Shown here piece by piece: positions 24,631 to 31,585 of a DNA stretch of 46,229 bases. Under the pieces are notes generated by a model. The model searched no databases, was not told the DNA's origin, and was given only the letters and a program-made list of their open reading frames with translations. A program made the translations under genes and the position numbers. Source of the DNA: a virus; IMG/VR virus record IMGVR_UViG_3300050821_005112, positions 1-46,229 of that record; one strand, 5' to 3'. Every line of letters starts with the position of its first letter. Position 1 is the stretch's first letter.

Positions 24631-25388
24631 CACGCGCTCCCGATCGTCGGCATGAACGGCATACCCGGCCGCTCCGGCTCGACCAGCACCATTCCGGGCG
24701 GGATGCCCGCGCCTTGCAGCTTCTCGCAGTGCTTGAAGATGCGGCGCTGCTGCTCCTCGTCGGCGGCCGAGACCACGATCTCGAACTCGTCGCCGCGCAC
24801 CCGCTCGATCCGGCATTTCAGTTCGACCTGGATCAGCACTGCGCCAAGCTCCGGGTCTGGCGACAGGTCGGACTGGTTACCCTCGCGCAGGATGATGTGC
24901 TTCTTGGTCCCGATCTTCTTCAGGTTATGCGCCCAGGCACGCAGCTCGTCCTGATAGCGAAGCTGGAAATATTCCGGCACGGTGCCATCAAACACCCAGC
25001 GCGCCACCTTCGGCCGGCCATGGCTCTTGGCCTTGGCCGCGGCCTCGTGCGCAGCAAAGATGCCCGGCAGCGCCTCACAGTGCTGCGCGATCCTGCGCTC
25101 GTCTTCCTCGGTCTGCGGATGAATCACAAACCGCATCTTCTTTGTCACCGGGTCGCCGTATGCGTCGCACTGCAACGTGGCGCGGCCTTGCCAGTTCGAC
25201 GAGATCACGGTCACATCGGGAGGGTTCAGCAGATCGATGGTGCACAGATTGCCCTGCGTCAGCGTCTTGGCCCAGCCGAACAGTTCGTTCTGGTAGGTCC
25301 GCAGGAACCTCTCCGGAATTTTCTCAAATGAGGCATCGAACGGATGGTTGTCGTTCGAGGCTCGCAGATGCCCTGCAATCATGCTCAC
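24630..25388 (-). CDS. Hypothetical protein with internal tandem duplication (252 aa)
   Basis: Two similar halves are visible. Residues about 25-107 start with IPERFLRTYQNELFGWA and end with EEDERRIAQHCEALPG; residues about 138-225 start with VPEYFQLRYQDELRAWA and end with EEQQRRIFKHCEKLQG. So the protein is a two-repeat fold with a conserved His-Cys-Glu end in each unit. The N-terminus carries ASNDN, common in alphaproteobacterial proteins. Start is GTG at 25388, overlapping the phosphatase stop (GTGA); an ATG two codons later is possible. I do not recognise the family. Confidence 0.65.
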   Translation of the reverse strand: MSMIAGHLRASNDNHPFDASFEKIPERFLRTYQNELFGWAKTLTQGNLCTIDLLNPPDVTVISSNWQGRATLQCDAYGDPVTKKMRFVIHPQTEEDERRIAQHCEALPGIFAAHEAAAKAKSHGRPKVARWVFDGTVPEYFQLRYQDELRAWAHNLKKIGTKKHIILREGNQSDLSPDPELGAVLIQVELKCRIERVRGDEFEIVVSAADEEQQRRIFKHCEKLQGAGIPPGMVLVEPERPGMPFMPTIGSA

Positions 25389-26176
25389 GACGCAATCCCT
25401 CCGCTCTCCACCGCCATCTCGTTCGCCGGCCGCACCTTCGCGCCGCCCGCGATCATGGTCCCGATCGACGGCTGCCCGGTCGGAATGACCTGTCCGACCC
25501 AGCCCAGCCCATCCATCTTGTACCTGATCCCACCGCCGGGCGGAACGGTGTCCGGCTCCTCAGCCAGCCATTCGGCGAAGTCGCGGTGCATGCACTCCTC
25601 GTCGCACCCCGCCGCCACCCAGAAATCGATCACCTGCACCGAGCGGCCATGCGCCACGATCGCCGCCGTAAGCCCGTCGCTCGCCGCCTGCTCAAACACC
25701 TTGCCGGCATAACCAAGCAGCCGCGACGCAAAGCTGCGGAAGCTCTCACCCCCCGGCGGCACGGTGGTATCCTCCCGCACCCAGGCCCTGATCTGCTCGA
25801 CCACCTCGGGCGTGGTCACCTTGCCCTCCATCGACGCCCCCATGTCCCAGGAGCGCAGATCTGCCACCGCCACGATCGGGGGATAGCCCACGTTCTCATC
25901 CGACAGGATTTCCGCGGTTTTGGTCGCCCGCTGCAGGTCGGAACTGTGGATAACCGCGATCTTCTCCCCCGCGATTCCCCACGCCACCACCTGCACCTCG
26001 CGCTCGCCGGCCTCCGTCATCGGGATGTCCGAGTGCCCGCGTACCTGATCCATCCCCACCCCGCCGCGGTTGCGGTCGGTCGAGCCATGCCGCAGCACGA
26101 ACACCGTGCCCCGCGCCGGCGCCAACGCCGCGATCTGCCGCATCAGCGGGTTCTGGGTGCGGCGCGTGATCGCCAT
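25385..26176 (-). CDS. Histidine phosphatase superfamily protein
   Basis: A 263-residue protein of the phosphoglycerate-mutase-like superfamily, which uses a phosphohistidine intermediate. All catalytic elements are seen: LRHGSTDRN (His30 with Arg29), SSDLQRATKTAEIL (Arg83), MEGK (Glu117), PGGESFRSF (Glu144) and VAHGRSV (His176). About 80 residues follow the core, including CDEECMHRDFAEWL. It sits between small genes of the packaging module, an unexpected place for a metabolic-type phosphatase. ATG at 26176 chosen; an in-frame TTG precedes it. Substrate unknown: nucleotide, sugar phosphate or protein are all possible. Confidence 0.82.
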   Translation of the reverse strand: MAITRRTQNPLMRQIAALAPARGTVFVLRHGSTDRNRGGVGMDQVRGHSDIPMTEAGEREVQVVAWGIAGEKIAVIHSSDLQRATKTAEILSDENVGYPPIVAVADLRSWDMGASMEGKVTTPEVVEQIRAWVREDTTVPPGGESFRSFASRLLGYAGKVFEQAASDGLTAAIVAHGRSVQVIDFWVAAGCDEECMHRDFAEWLAEEPDTVPPGGGIRYKMDGLGWVGQVIPTGQPSIGTMIAGGAKVRPANEMAVESGGIAS

Positions 26177-26224
26177 CAATAATCTCCAAATTTGTAACTG
26201 TCGCTGATCAGGCGACGAGCCTTC

Positions 26225-26590
26225 TCACGACTTCCCTGAACCGTTTGGGAGGTTGGACAAAGCCCGAACCGTCGCCTCCATGTCCGCCAGGTCAACCTCA
26301 CGCTCCACAATCGCCGCATCCCCCGCCGCAAACGCCTCAGGCTCCCGCGCATCGATCGCATCCAATCTCTTCAGCCACTCGTCACCCTTCGCATCATGCG
26401 CCAGCTTCTTCCGCTTGATCCGGTCCGCAGCCTCCGAAAGCTTGTTCACCCGCCGCCCTTCCTCAATCCCCGAAGCCAACACCGCATCCAGCTTCCTCGA
26501 CGCCTCCACAGCCCGCCCCGTCCGAGCCGCCGCATTCCGCAGATCCGCCTCGCGCTCGATCGGATGACGGGTGTCACGCCATAGGGCCAT
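26225..26590 (-). CDS. Hypothetical coiled-coil protein (121 aa)
   Basis: A highly charged helical protein (Arg/Glu/Ala/Lys-rich; for example NKLSEAADRIKRKKLAHDAK), likely coiled-coil through most of its length. Starts with ATG at 26590 overlapping the stop of the 58-residue gene. Codon use is unusually C-rich at third positions. Unknown function; perhaps packaging related from position. Confidence 0.6.
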   Translation of the reverse strand: MALWRDTRHPIEREADLRNAAARTGRAVEASRKLDAVLASGIEEGRRVNKLSEAADRIKRKKLAHDAKGDEWLKRLDAIDAREPEAFAAGDAAIVEREVDLADMEATVRALSNLPNGSGKS

Positions 26591-26766
26591 CAGCCAGTTG
26601 CGTCCGCAGCATCAAGCGAGTGACCAATGCGCCGCTCGACAATCACTTTCCACAGCCGATCGTGCTCCTCGTCGTCAGCCGCATCGCGGCCAAACTGCTG
26701 CTTGATCTCGAATGCCTGCATCTCTCGAATGCAGCGCTCATCCATCGCCGAGTAAAATACCGTCAT
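26590..26766 (-). CDS. Small hypothetical protein (58 aa)
   Basis: Reads MTVFYSAMDERCIREMQAFE then polar helical sequence to HSLDAADATG. It is coupled on both sides by ATGA overlaps. The continuous frame, coupling and sensible composition support a gene. Function unknown. Confidence 0.55.
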   Translation of the reverse strand: MTVFYSAMDERCIREMQAFEIKQQFGRDAADDEEHDRLWKVIVERRIGHSLDAADATG

Positions 26767-27035
26767 CGAAAATCTCCGGGAAAAAATCTGAACGGAACCC
26801 CAAACGATTTCAGGGAAAGCTGTGTGTCAGCGATACGAGCCCGCGCGCGAACTTCCATTTTTCCCCCCGGCCTCGCCTCACAGCCGATCGACGGATGGTT
26901 GAGCGCGATCGGGAGAGCCTGGTGCGTCATCGGCAGCGCCTGAACTCTCGGCAGCGGCAGCGTTTGTGGCGCATTAACGCAACTGTCCTTGCCAAGGAAT
27001 ATGCTGATGCTCGCATCACGTTGATCCATCTGCAT
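26763..27035 (-). CDS. Doubtful small gene between packaging genes (90 aa)
   Basis: An open frame exactly fills the gap between the small-terminase candidate and the 58-residue gene, overlapping both by a few bases. Composition is mixed (Pro, Arg and Phe), with no recognisable motif, so it may be a gene or a chance frame in a non-coding spacer. Confidence 0.33.
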   Translation of the reverse strand: MQMDQRDASISIFLGKDSCVNAPQTLPLPRVQALPMTHQALPIALNHPSIGCEARPGGKMEVRARARIADTQLSLKSFGVPFRFFPGDFR

Positions 27036-27495
27036 TATCGATGATCGTTGCAGTCGGCTGTGTCAGTCGTGTGCCAGAACCGACGTTGATCTGCACGACC
27101 AAGCCAGGCAATGACTGCGCTTGAGCACCTTGTCGCGTATCTTCAGCCGATCCTGCAAGCTCTTTCGCTGCGTTGAATGCGACCATCTTGTTGTCGTCCT
27201 GGTCTCGCAGCTCCGTCATTCTGAAAACGCTGCGAGCACGCTCCGACAAGCGAAGCACCTCCAACTGCCGCAGGTAATACGCTTTCACATGAGGCTTGGT
27301 GAGCGCGACGTAGAGCGCGTGATCCTTCAATCCAGCCTTCTCGGCTGCGTCGGAGCGCTTGAGGCCGTCCCACACCATTGAGTCGATGGCGAGCTTGTTT
27401 CGGCCGCTGATTCGGAGTGTTTCGGTTGGTTTTGCAGCCTTGTTGAAGGCTAGAGCCGGATCGACAGGCGGGATGGTGGTCAGACATTCACCCAT
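27016..27495 (-). CDS. Terminase small subunit candidate
   Basis: A 159-residue first gene of the late operon. The segment from about residue 34 (LAIDSMVWDGLKRSDAAEKAGLKDHALYVAL) looks like a helix-turn-helix as found in small terminases, which bind the packaging site. A helical oligomerisation region follows, then a polar C-terminus with VVQINVG, usual in such proteins. Position at the head of the packaging/head operon agrees. The large subunit lies 2.8 kb downstream. Confidence 0.65.
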   Translation of the reverse strand: MGECLTTIPPVDPALAFNKAAKPTETLRISGRNKLAIDSMVWDGLKRSDAAEKAGLKDHALYVALTKPHVKAYYLRQLEVLRLSERARSVFRMTELRDQDDNKMVAFNAAKELAGSAEDTRQGAQAQSLPGLVVQINVGSGTRLTQPTATIIDNADGST

Positions 27496-27616
27496 GCGGC
27501 TGGTCGTTCCTCGGCGTTGCCTTCGTCACTGTGCTTCCGCTCGGCAAGCTCGCTACAGAAGGAACGCGGGCGCGATGCGGGACGCGCGAGGTGGATACGC
27601 TGGGTGGGGATGGGCT

Positions 27617-27629
27617 CGCAACGCACCGT
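27617..27629 (-). promoter_or_regulatory. 13-bp late element, copy 6 (head of late operon)
   Basis: Identical 13 bases on the minus strand, 121 bp ahead of the small-terminase candidate. It lies in the 240-bp divergent gap, 61 bp from an opposite-strand near-copy. The leader between it and the first gene has no clear open frame. Confidence 0.6.
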
Positions 27630-27690
27630 GGTGAAGATGGTGCGGTTGTTGGGGTTTTGTGCGATTGCGGGTGGTGACGTCGTGAGGCTT

Positions 27691-27701
27691 GGTGCGTTGC
27701 G
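27691..27701 (+). promoter_or_regulatory. Opposite-strand copy of the late element (copy 7)
   Basis: GGTGCGTTGCG on the plus strand matches the core of the minus-strand element; the two bases before it (TT) differ from AC. It stands 34 bp ahead of the ATG of the helix-turn-helix gene at 27736, the same spacing as copies 1-3, supporting a role in divergent transcription. Confidence 0.5.
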
Positions 27702-27735
27702 GGGCAAAACCGATAGTTTACATCCTGTTGCAACA

Positions 27736-28050
27736 ATGGCTCCGCCTCGTCATCCGCTGCGATCGTATGTGATTGCCCTGTTCCGTCACGGCGATCTGGT
27801 AAGCGTGCGCGAGGCGGTCCAGGTCTGTGGGGCATCCAGGCAGGCGGTGTCGAAATGGATCAAGTCGGAAGGGATCAACATCGGGGCAAGGCGCATGAGC
27901 CGAATTGCGGCGTATGCGACGAACGCGCAGCGGCATCTGGACGGTCTGCCGCCGGTAAGACCGCCAACCAAGCGTCAGATGCGCAAATCGCTCCAGGAGG
28001 CCATGAGACGGTTCAATGAGGCAAACTCGAGGAAATCGATACTATCCTAG
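27736..28050 (+). CDS. Helix-turn-helix DNA-binding protein
   Basis: A 104-residue protein. Residues about 20-42 (VSVREAVQVCGASRQAVSKWI) form a good helix-turn-helix. The C-terminus is basic (KRQMRKSLQEAMRRF). The open frame continues upstream to 27517, but that part covers the regulatory gap and looks non-coding, so ATG at 27736 is chosen. It is divergent from the late operon and has its own 13-bp element copy, making it a candidate late-gene regulator. That role is inference. Confidence 0.72.
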   Translation: MAPPRHPLRSYVIALFRHGDLVSVREAVQVCGASRQAVSKWIKSEGINIGARRMSRIAAYATNAQRHLDGLPPVRPPTKRQMRKSLQEAMRRFNEANSRKSILS

Positions 28051-28222
28051 CGAGCAGGAGCAGCGTGCCGCCAATCACCGCAAATGGCACGAGGTTCGGC
28101 CGTGGTTCCTGACGTGCCCGAGTTGCGAGCACGAGGGGGTTGTCGAGACCACCTTGACCAGGCTCAAGACATCGAATCTCAAGTGCTCGGCTTGTGATGC
28201 CTATCTGTGGAAAGCTGCATGA
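28016..28222 (+). CDS. Small zinc-ribbon-like protein (68 aa)
   Basis: Two Cys pairs, FLTCPSCEHEG and LKCSACDAYLW, spaced as in a zinc ribbon. N-terminus is polar and basic. It begins 35 bp inside the end of the helix-turn-helix gene and ends with an ATGA overlap. Probably nucleic-acid or protein binding; unproven. Confidence 0.62.
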   Translation: MRQTRGNRYYPSEQEQRAANHRKWHEVRPWFLTCPSCEHEGVVETTLTRLKTSNLKCSACDAYLWKAA

Positions 28223-28416
28223 TCACCGACAATATGATCCGCGCCGCAGCGCAACTATTGCATGTGCGGCTCTCTGATCGCATTCCGGAGCCACGGCGCA
28301 AACGATGGGACCAGCTGCGGCCGTCGACCCGCAAAGTCTATCTCGACATCGCCCACGACACGCTCGCGGCGGCCGGGAAGGCAGCTAAACGGCGGGAGGT
28401 AGCCAGAACCACATGA
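28219..28416 (+). CDS. Small hypothetical protein (65 aa)
   Basis: A helical, Arg-rich protein (AAAQLLHVRLSDRI, then RKVYLDIAHDTLAAAGKAAK). Coupled upstream and downstream by ATGA overlaps. Similar short helical proteins occur in many alphaproteobacterial phages; function unknown. Confidence 0.6.
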   Translation: MITDNMIRAAAQLLHVRLSDRIPEPRRKRWDQLRPSTRKVYLDIAHDTLAAAGKAAKRREVARTT

Positions 28417-28574
28417 CCGACCGTATCATCATGATCCTTCTCGGAGCCGTGGTCGCCTGCCAAATCGTAATGTGCTGGCAGCTCGCGTCCATCAGAGACC
28501 TAATCGCGCACCAAGATGTGCCATGCGGCGATAACCATCACCCTTGCATGGTGATAGTCGTTCCAAATCGCTAA
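28413..28574 (+). CDS. Small membrane protein (53 aa)
   Basis: MTDRIIMILLGAVVACQIVM gives one membrane segment, followed by a short Cys/His-containing tail. Coupled by ATGA to its upstream neighbour. It ends 5 bp from the stop of the convergent operon. Function unknown. Confidence 0.52.
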   Translation: MTDRIIMILLGAVVACQIVMCWQLASIRDLIAHQDVPCGDNHHPCMVIVVPNR

Positions 28575-28579
28575 CACAC

Positions 28580-29092
28580 TCATGCCTTCCTCGCCTTGTG
28601 GCTGGCCTTGCGCTGCTTCGCCCGACGTGCCTGCTCTTTCGCCCTGCTCTTCACGTTGCTCCACCTGATTTTGCTGAGTTTCCTGGCCAATGCCGATCTC
28701 TGTTTTGCCGTGAGCTTGGCCCACCTGGTTTTGCCGCCCTTGGTGCCTATTTTACGAAGAAATCCGCGATTTAGCCTGAGATCGATAGCGCCGCCTTGGA
28801 CAGACGCCAAATGTGCCGCGTCGCGCGCCAGAAATCTGCTCTCCACCCTCGCCAGCGCCTCCGGATCGCTGACGAATATTGCCTTGATCCCGAGCCCGCC
28901 CAGCGCCCATCCCAGCGACTGCAATCCGATGCGCTTCACCCGACGCGGCCCCAACAGCTTCGCAAAGTAGCCGGCAGGAGCGCCGGTGAGCGCGTCCATG
29001 GCCTCGAAGGAAAGGTCGCGGTGATCCCGGACCGCGTTCAGGGCCCGCCGTAGGCCCTCGTAATCGGCCCACTCGGCTAGCGGCGCGTTCAT
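28580..29092 (-). CDS. DNA-binding candidate with very basic C-terminal tail (170 aa)
   Basis: Residues about 25-85 (LSFEAMDALTGAPAGYFAKL, then LGPRRVKRIGLQSLGWALGG) look like a helix-turn-helix-type domain of the sort found in phage regulators. From residue 110 on it is strongly basic (KIGTKGGKTRWAKL, ending KQRKASHKARKA), histone-tail-like. It is the last gene of the early leftward operon, where late activators such as antiterminators often sit. A role in late transcription is a hypothesis. ATG at 29092. Confidence 0.66.
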   Translation of the reverse strand: MNAPLAEWADYEGLRRALNAVRDHRDLSFEAMDALTGAPAGYFAKLLGPRRVKRIGLQSLGWALGGLGIKAIFVSDPEALARVESRFLARDAAHLASVQGGAIDLRLNRGFLRKIGTKGGKTRWAKLTAKQRSALARKLSKIRWSNVKSRAKEQARRAKQRKASHKARKA

Positions 29093-29173
29093 CCAACGAT
29101 CTCCTCTGCTGTCTCCAAATCCGATACGCGATGATGTGCAGCCATAGCCGCTCGATCGCGAGCGTCGAGACGG

Positions 29174-29353
29174 TCATGGGCGCGGCTGTAACCATGGTTC
29201 TAAAATTATAGCTCGCCGATCATCCGGATTTGCTGGACGCCAAACGTCCCATTCTTCTCTCGTCAGCCAAACAGCGTGGACAAGCCGACCGTCTCTCTCG
29301 GGCCTTTCCGCATCCGATATTTTTGCCCGCGCCGATTCCAGAGGATCGCTCAT
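29174..29353 (-). CDS. Small hypothetical protein (59 aa)
   Basis: Reads MSDPLESARAKISDAERPER then VHAVWLTREEWDVWRPANPD. Start ATG at 29353 overlaps the upstream stop. A continuing upstream frame is a shadow of the previous gene. The 81 bp downstream holds no convincing gene. Function unknown. Confidence 0.55.
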   Translation of the reverse strand: MSDPLESARAKISDAERPERDGRLVHAVWLTREEWDVWRPANPDDRRAIILEPWLQPRP

Positions 29354-29661
29354 CCCGCCCTCCTGATGAACTCCGGCACCGGATCGATCTCGAACCCGGC
29401 CGTCAGCTCGCGCAATTCCCGCTCCAGCGTGCTGACATGCGGGCACCACTGATCGCACGGCTCGCGATAGCCGCAGTTGTAGCAGCACGGGTAGCCGGCG
29501 GGCTGAGAAGCTTCATGCGGGATGGGCGCTGCCCCACCATCCGTTTCCGGCCGCTTTGTTTCTCGCGCATCACTGGTGTCGGCCAGCGACTGATGAGCAC
29601 CTTGAGCGCCGCATGAACTGTGAATTTGCATGAACGGGTTGACCAGCGCGGGGTGGATCAT
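29350..29661 (-). CDS. Hypothetical Cys-containing protein (103 aa)
   Basis: The middle carries GYPCCYNCGYREPCDQWCPH, five cysteines and a histidine in 20 residues, suggesting metal binding. The N-terminus is polar and low in structure, the C-terminus helical. ATG at 29661 overlaps the previous stop. Family not recognised. Confidence 0.58.
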   Translation of the reverse strand: MIHPALVNPFMQIHSSCGAQGAHQSLADTSDARETKRPETDGGAAPIPHEASQPAGYPCCYNCGYREPCDQWCPHVSTLERELRELTAGFEIDPVPEFIRRAG

Positions 29662-29837
29662 TGCGGCTCCCTGTTGAGATGAAACGGCATGCTCCCGGTC
29701 CAGTCGCGAAGGTCGGTTTTCGTGCGAACGTCGTCCCCATTCAGCCAAGCGACGACCCGCAGATAGTGATCACCTTCGGTTTCGTCCGTTCTGCGGGCCA
29801 AAACTTTCATAGCAATGCGCTGGCTCATCTCGCTCAT
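29658..29837 (-). CDS. Small hypothetical protein (59 aa)
   Basis: Reads MSEMSQRIAMKVLARRTDET then a beta-type stretch with HYLRVVAWLNGDDV. It is coupled to the next gene by ATGA. Sensible composition with no stop over 59 codons. Function unknown. Confidence 0.55.
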   Translation of the reverse strand: MSEMSQRIAMKVLARRTDETEGDHYLRVVAWLNGDDVRTKTDLRDWTGSMPFHLNREPQ

Positions 29838-29839
29838 GT

Positions 29840-30490
29840 TTACGCTGCCTCCTCGGTGGGGTGGGTCGGCACTTCTCCGTTACGCTCGGCGTCAACGTCG
29901 CGCATGACCTTTCGCGCAGCTTCGCTGAGCATGAGAGATTTCGGCTCGGGAAAAGTCTGGCCACGCGGCGCAACGGTCGCGCGCTGCTCCCATATGCCGT
30001 ACGCCACCCATATTCCGTCGCGGCCATCGCTCGATTTGCCGAACTTCCACAAGCGATCCTCGGCCGTTTTTGCCCATGTGACGAGCGACGGATATCTCGT
30101 ATTGGCAGCCGGTACGAAGATGGTCGCCAGATCTCCAGGCTGGGGCGGAGGTGCATCGAGGCGGGGAAACCGCGTGATCGGTTTGGCATTGCGAACCTTG
30201 GTAAGATAATCGCGATGCTCTTCGCAGGCTTCAATCACCTCGTTGATTGTCGGCGGCCATTTCAGCCGGCGTTGCAACCCGGTCCGAGGGCTCGTGACGT
30301 AGACCACAACCTCGTCCGAGAAGTCGCTCAGCACCACTCCGAGCTGCGCCACGAAGCCCTCCGGATCGGCAAAATCATCGCGCCGGTAAGCGGAGAAGAG
30401 CATCTGAATTCCGTTCGCGATCGTCAGCCTCGAACTGCTCGGCGAGCCGTTTTGCCGCTGCGACGACGCCTGCTGGCTTGAGCGTTCCAT
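29840..30490 (-). CDS. Hypothetical replication-module protein (216 aa)
   Basis: Follows the DUF1376-type gene, the place usually held by a helicase loader. Visible parts: a Ser/Gln-rich N-terminus, then QMLFSAYRRDDFADPEGF, a beta segment EVVVYVTSPR, WPPTINEVIEACEEHRDYL, and a C-terminal helical, basic part. Start ATG at 30490 has AGGGG eight bases upstream, giving a 116-bp overlap with the previous gene; an internal ATG at 30403 would shorten this. No Walker motif is seen, so it is not a typical DnaC-like ATPase. Confidence 0.58.
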   Translation of the reverse strand: MERSSQQASSQRQNGSPSSSRLTIANGIQMLFSAYRRDDFADPEGFVAQLGVVLSDFSDEVVVYVTSPRTGLQRRLKWPPTINEVIEACEEHRDYLTKVRNAKPITRFPRLDAPPPQPGDLATIFVPAANTRYPSLVTWAKTAEDRLWKFGKSSDGRDGIWVAYGIWEQRATVAPRGQTFPEPKSLMLSEAARKVMRDVDAERNGEVPTHPTEEAA

Positions 30491-31136
30491 TGAAATTCCC
30501 CTGTGGTTTGAGCCGAGCGGCAATCCACGCCGACGGATCAACAGCTTGGTTACGTTCAGCTTCTTCGATTAGACCGAGCACCGTAACCGCGTCGTCAGAA
30601 GCGGCTTTCAGGCATTTACCGACGAAAGATCGGCATGCGTCGGGGCCCTTGCCGGTCAGCTTTGCCAGCTTCGGCAAGCCTTCGTCGAATAGCCGTTTGC
30701 GGTAATCGATCGGCGCCTCAGCGCCAGAGCCTCTTGGCTCTGAATCTTTCTTTGGTATTTGGTCTAAGGTTAAAGGTTGCTCTGGCCCGGCTGTAGCATT
30801 GCTATAGCTTTTCTTGGCCTCTGCTTTAGCTTTGCCACCCTTCTCGCCTGCCTTTGCTCTCTTCTCATAACTCTCTTTCGCGCTCGCCAAGTCTTCCTCG
30901 ACACGCCCATGTTTCCACCCCGGCTGAAAGAACCTCTCAAGGATCGGACGCGTGCGCTTCCACTCTCCGCGCGTCATGCACGCTATCGCCGCAAGCTGGT
31001 CGTCATCGTCGGGGAGTGAACCGGTCGACCAGTGGTGAAAGAGCAGCATGAGATAGGCGCCATGTCTGGCAGCGCGGAGATGCCCTGTATCCCGCTTGTA
31101 ATCGCCGATATGGATGGGCATCTTCGGAGGGTTCAT
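30375..31136 (-). CDS. DUF1376-type replication protein
   Basis: A 253-residue protein. Residues 4-90 (PKMPIHIGDYKRDTGHL, ARHGAYLMLLFHHW, GEWKRTRPILERFF) fit the DUF1376 (YdaU-like) domain, common in lambda-like phages at the place of the replication initiator. A basic, Lys/Glu-rich linker follows, then a C-terminal helical domain with FVGKCLKAASDDAVTVLG. Start ATG at 31136 overlaps the nuclease stop. The domain assignment is secure; initiator function is inferred. Confidence 0.78.
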   Translation of the reverse strand: MNPPKMPIHIGDYKRDTGHLRAARHGAYLMLLFHHWSTGSLPDDDDQLAAIACMTRGEWKRTRPILERFFQPGWKHGRVEEDLASAKESYEKRAKAGEKGGKAKAEAKKSYSNATAGPEQPLTLDQIPKKDSEPRGSGAEAPIDYRKRLFDEGLPKLAKLTGKGPDACRSFVGKCLKAASDDAVTVLGLIEEAERNQAVDPSAWIAARLKPQGNFNGTLKPAGVVAAAKRLAEQFEADDRERNSDALLRLPAR

Positions 31137-31585
31137 CAAAATTCCTCCACATCCCACCCGCCGCCGTTCTTCTGCGCGCGAGGCTTGAGTGCTAGGAATC
31201 GGAACGGGAAGAGCGCAGCGGCAACCTTGATCTTCACGCGCGCGTCGTCCTCCCAAAACCCCTTGACCTCATGCATCTCCATGGCGCCATCGAGCAGCAT
31301 CACAGCGAAGTCGGGCGAGTAGAACGTGTTGTCGGCTAGACGCAGTTTGATCGCCTCAAATTTGTACCATGAGATCACCGTGCCCTTAATGCGCTCGAGG
31401 TGCTCGGCATACCGCGCCTCGGTCTTGTTCATCTCGCCAAGCTTGAGCCGACCCAGCGCCAACCGTCCGCCCCTCGGTTTATCCGGCAGAGCGAACGGCG
31501 GCGCGCTGGTGTCAACATGCGTCATGGCCGCAGGGACACCGCGGCGCTTGAGATAGTCGGCGAACTGGTCCTCGGTCCAATTCAT
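31136..31585 (-). CDS. DUF1064 PD-(D/E)XK-type nuclease
   Basis: A 149-residue protein that fits the phage DUF1064 family of small endonuclease-fold proteins. Core residues visible: NKTEARYAEHL (Glu56), FYSPDFAVM (Asp92), MHEVKGF (Glu106-Val-Lys108). Likely a Holliday-junction or flap type nuclease used in replication or recombination. Coupled to the DUF1376 gene and to the upstream gene by overlapping stops and starts. Confidence 0.78.
   Translation of the reverse strand: MNWTEDQFADYLKRRGVPAAMTHVDTSAPPFALPDKPRGGRLALGRLKLGEMNKTEARYAEHLERIKGTVISWYKFEAIKLRLADNTFYSPDFAVMLLDGAMEMHEVKGFWEDDARVKIKVAAALFPFRFLALKPRAQKNGGGWDVEEF

Noticed and set aside
22913-24655. 580-codon plus-strand frame opposite the terminase
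   Set aside because: Arg/Leu/His-rich shadow of the large terminase and small genes; no motif.
1669-27629. The repeated 13-bp element as a sigma-54 promoter
   Set aside because: Copies 2 and 3 show TAGCACG followed by TTGCG, close to the sigma-54 boxes, but the spacing is one base too long and copies 4 to 6 lack the upstream box.
29089-29145. 18-residue minus-strand ORF coupled to the 29092 gene
   Set aside because: Too short and without a ribosome site to support on its own.
28752-29195. 147-codon minus-strand frame over the early-operon end
   Set aside because: Its first 30 residues look plausible, but it then runs 340 bp through the 170-residue gene in another frame as Arg/Gly-rich sequence.
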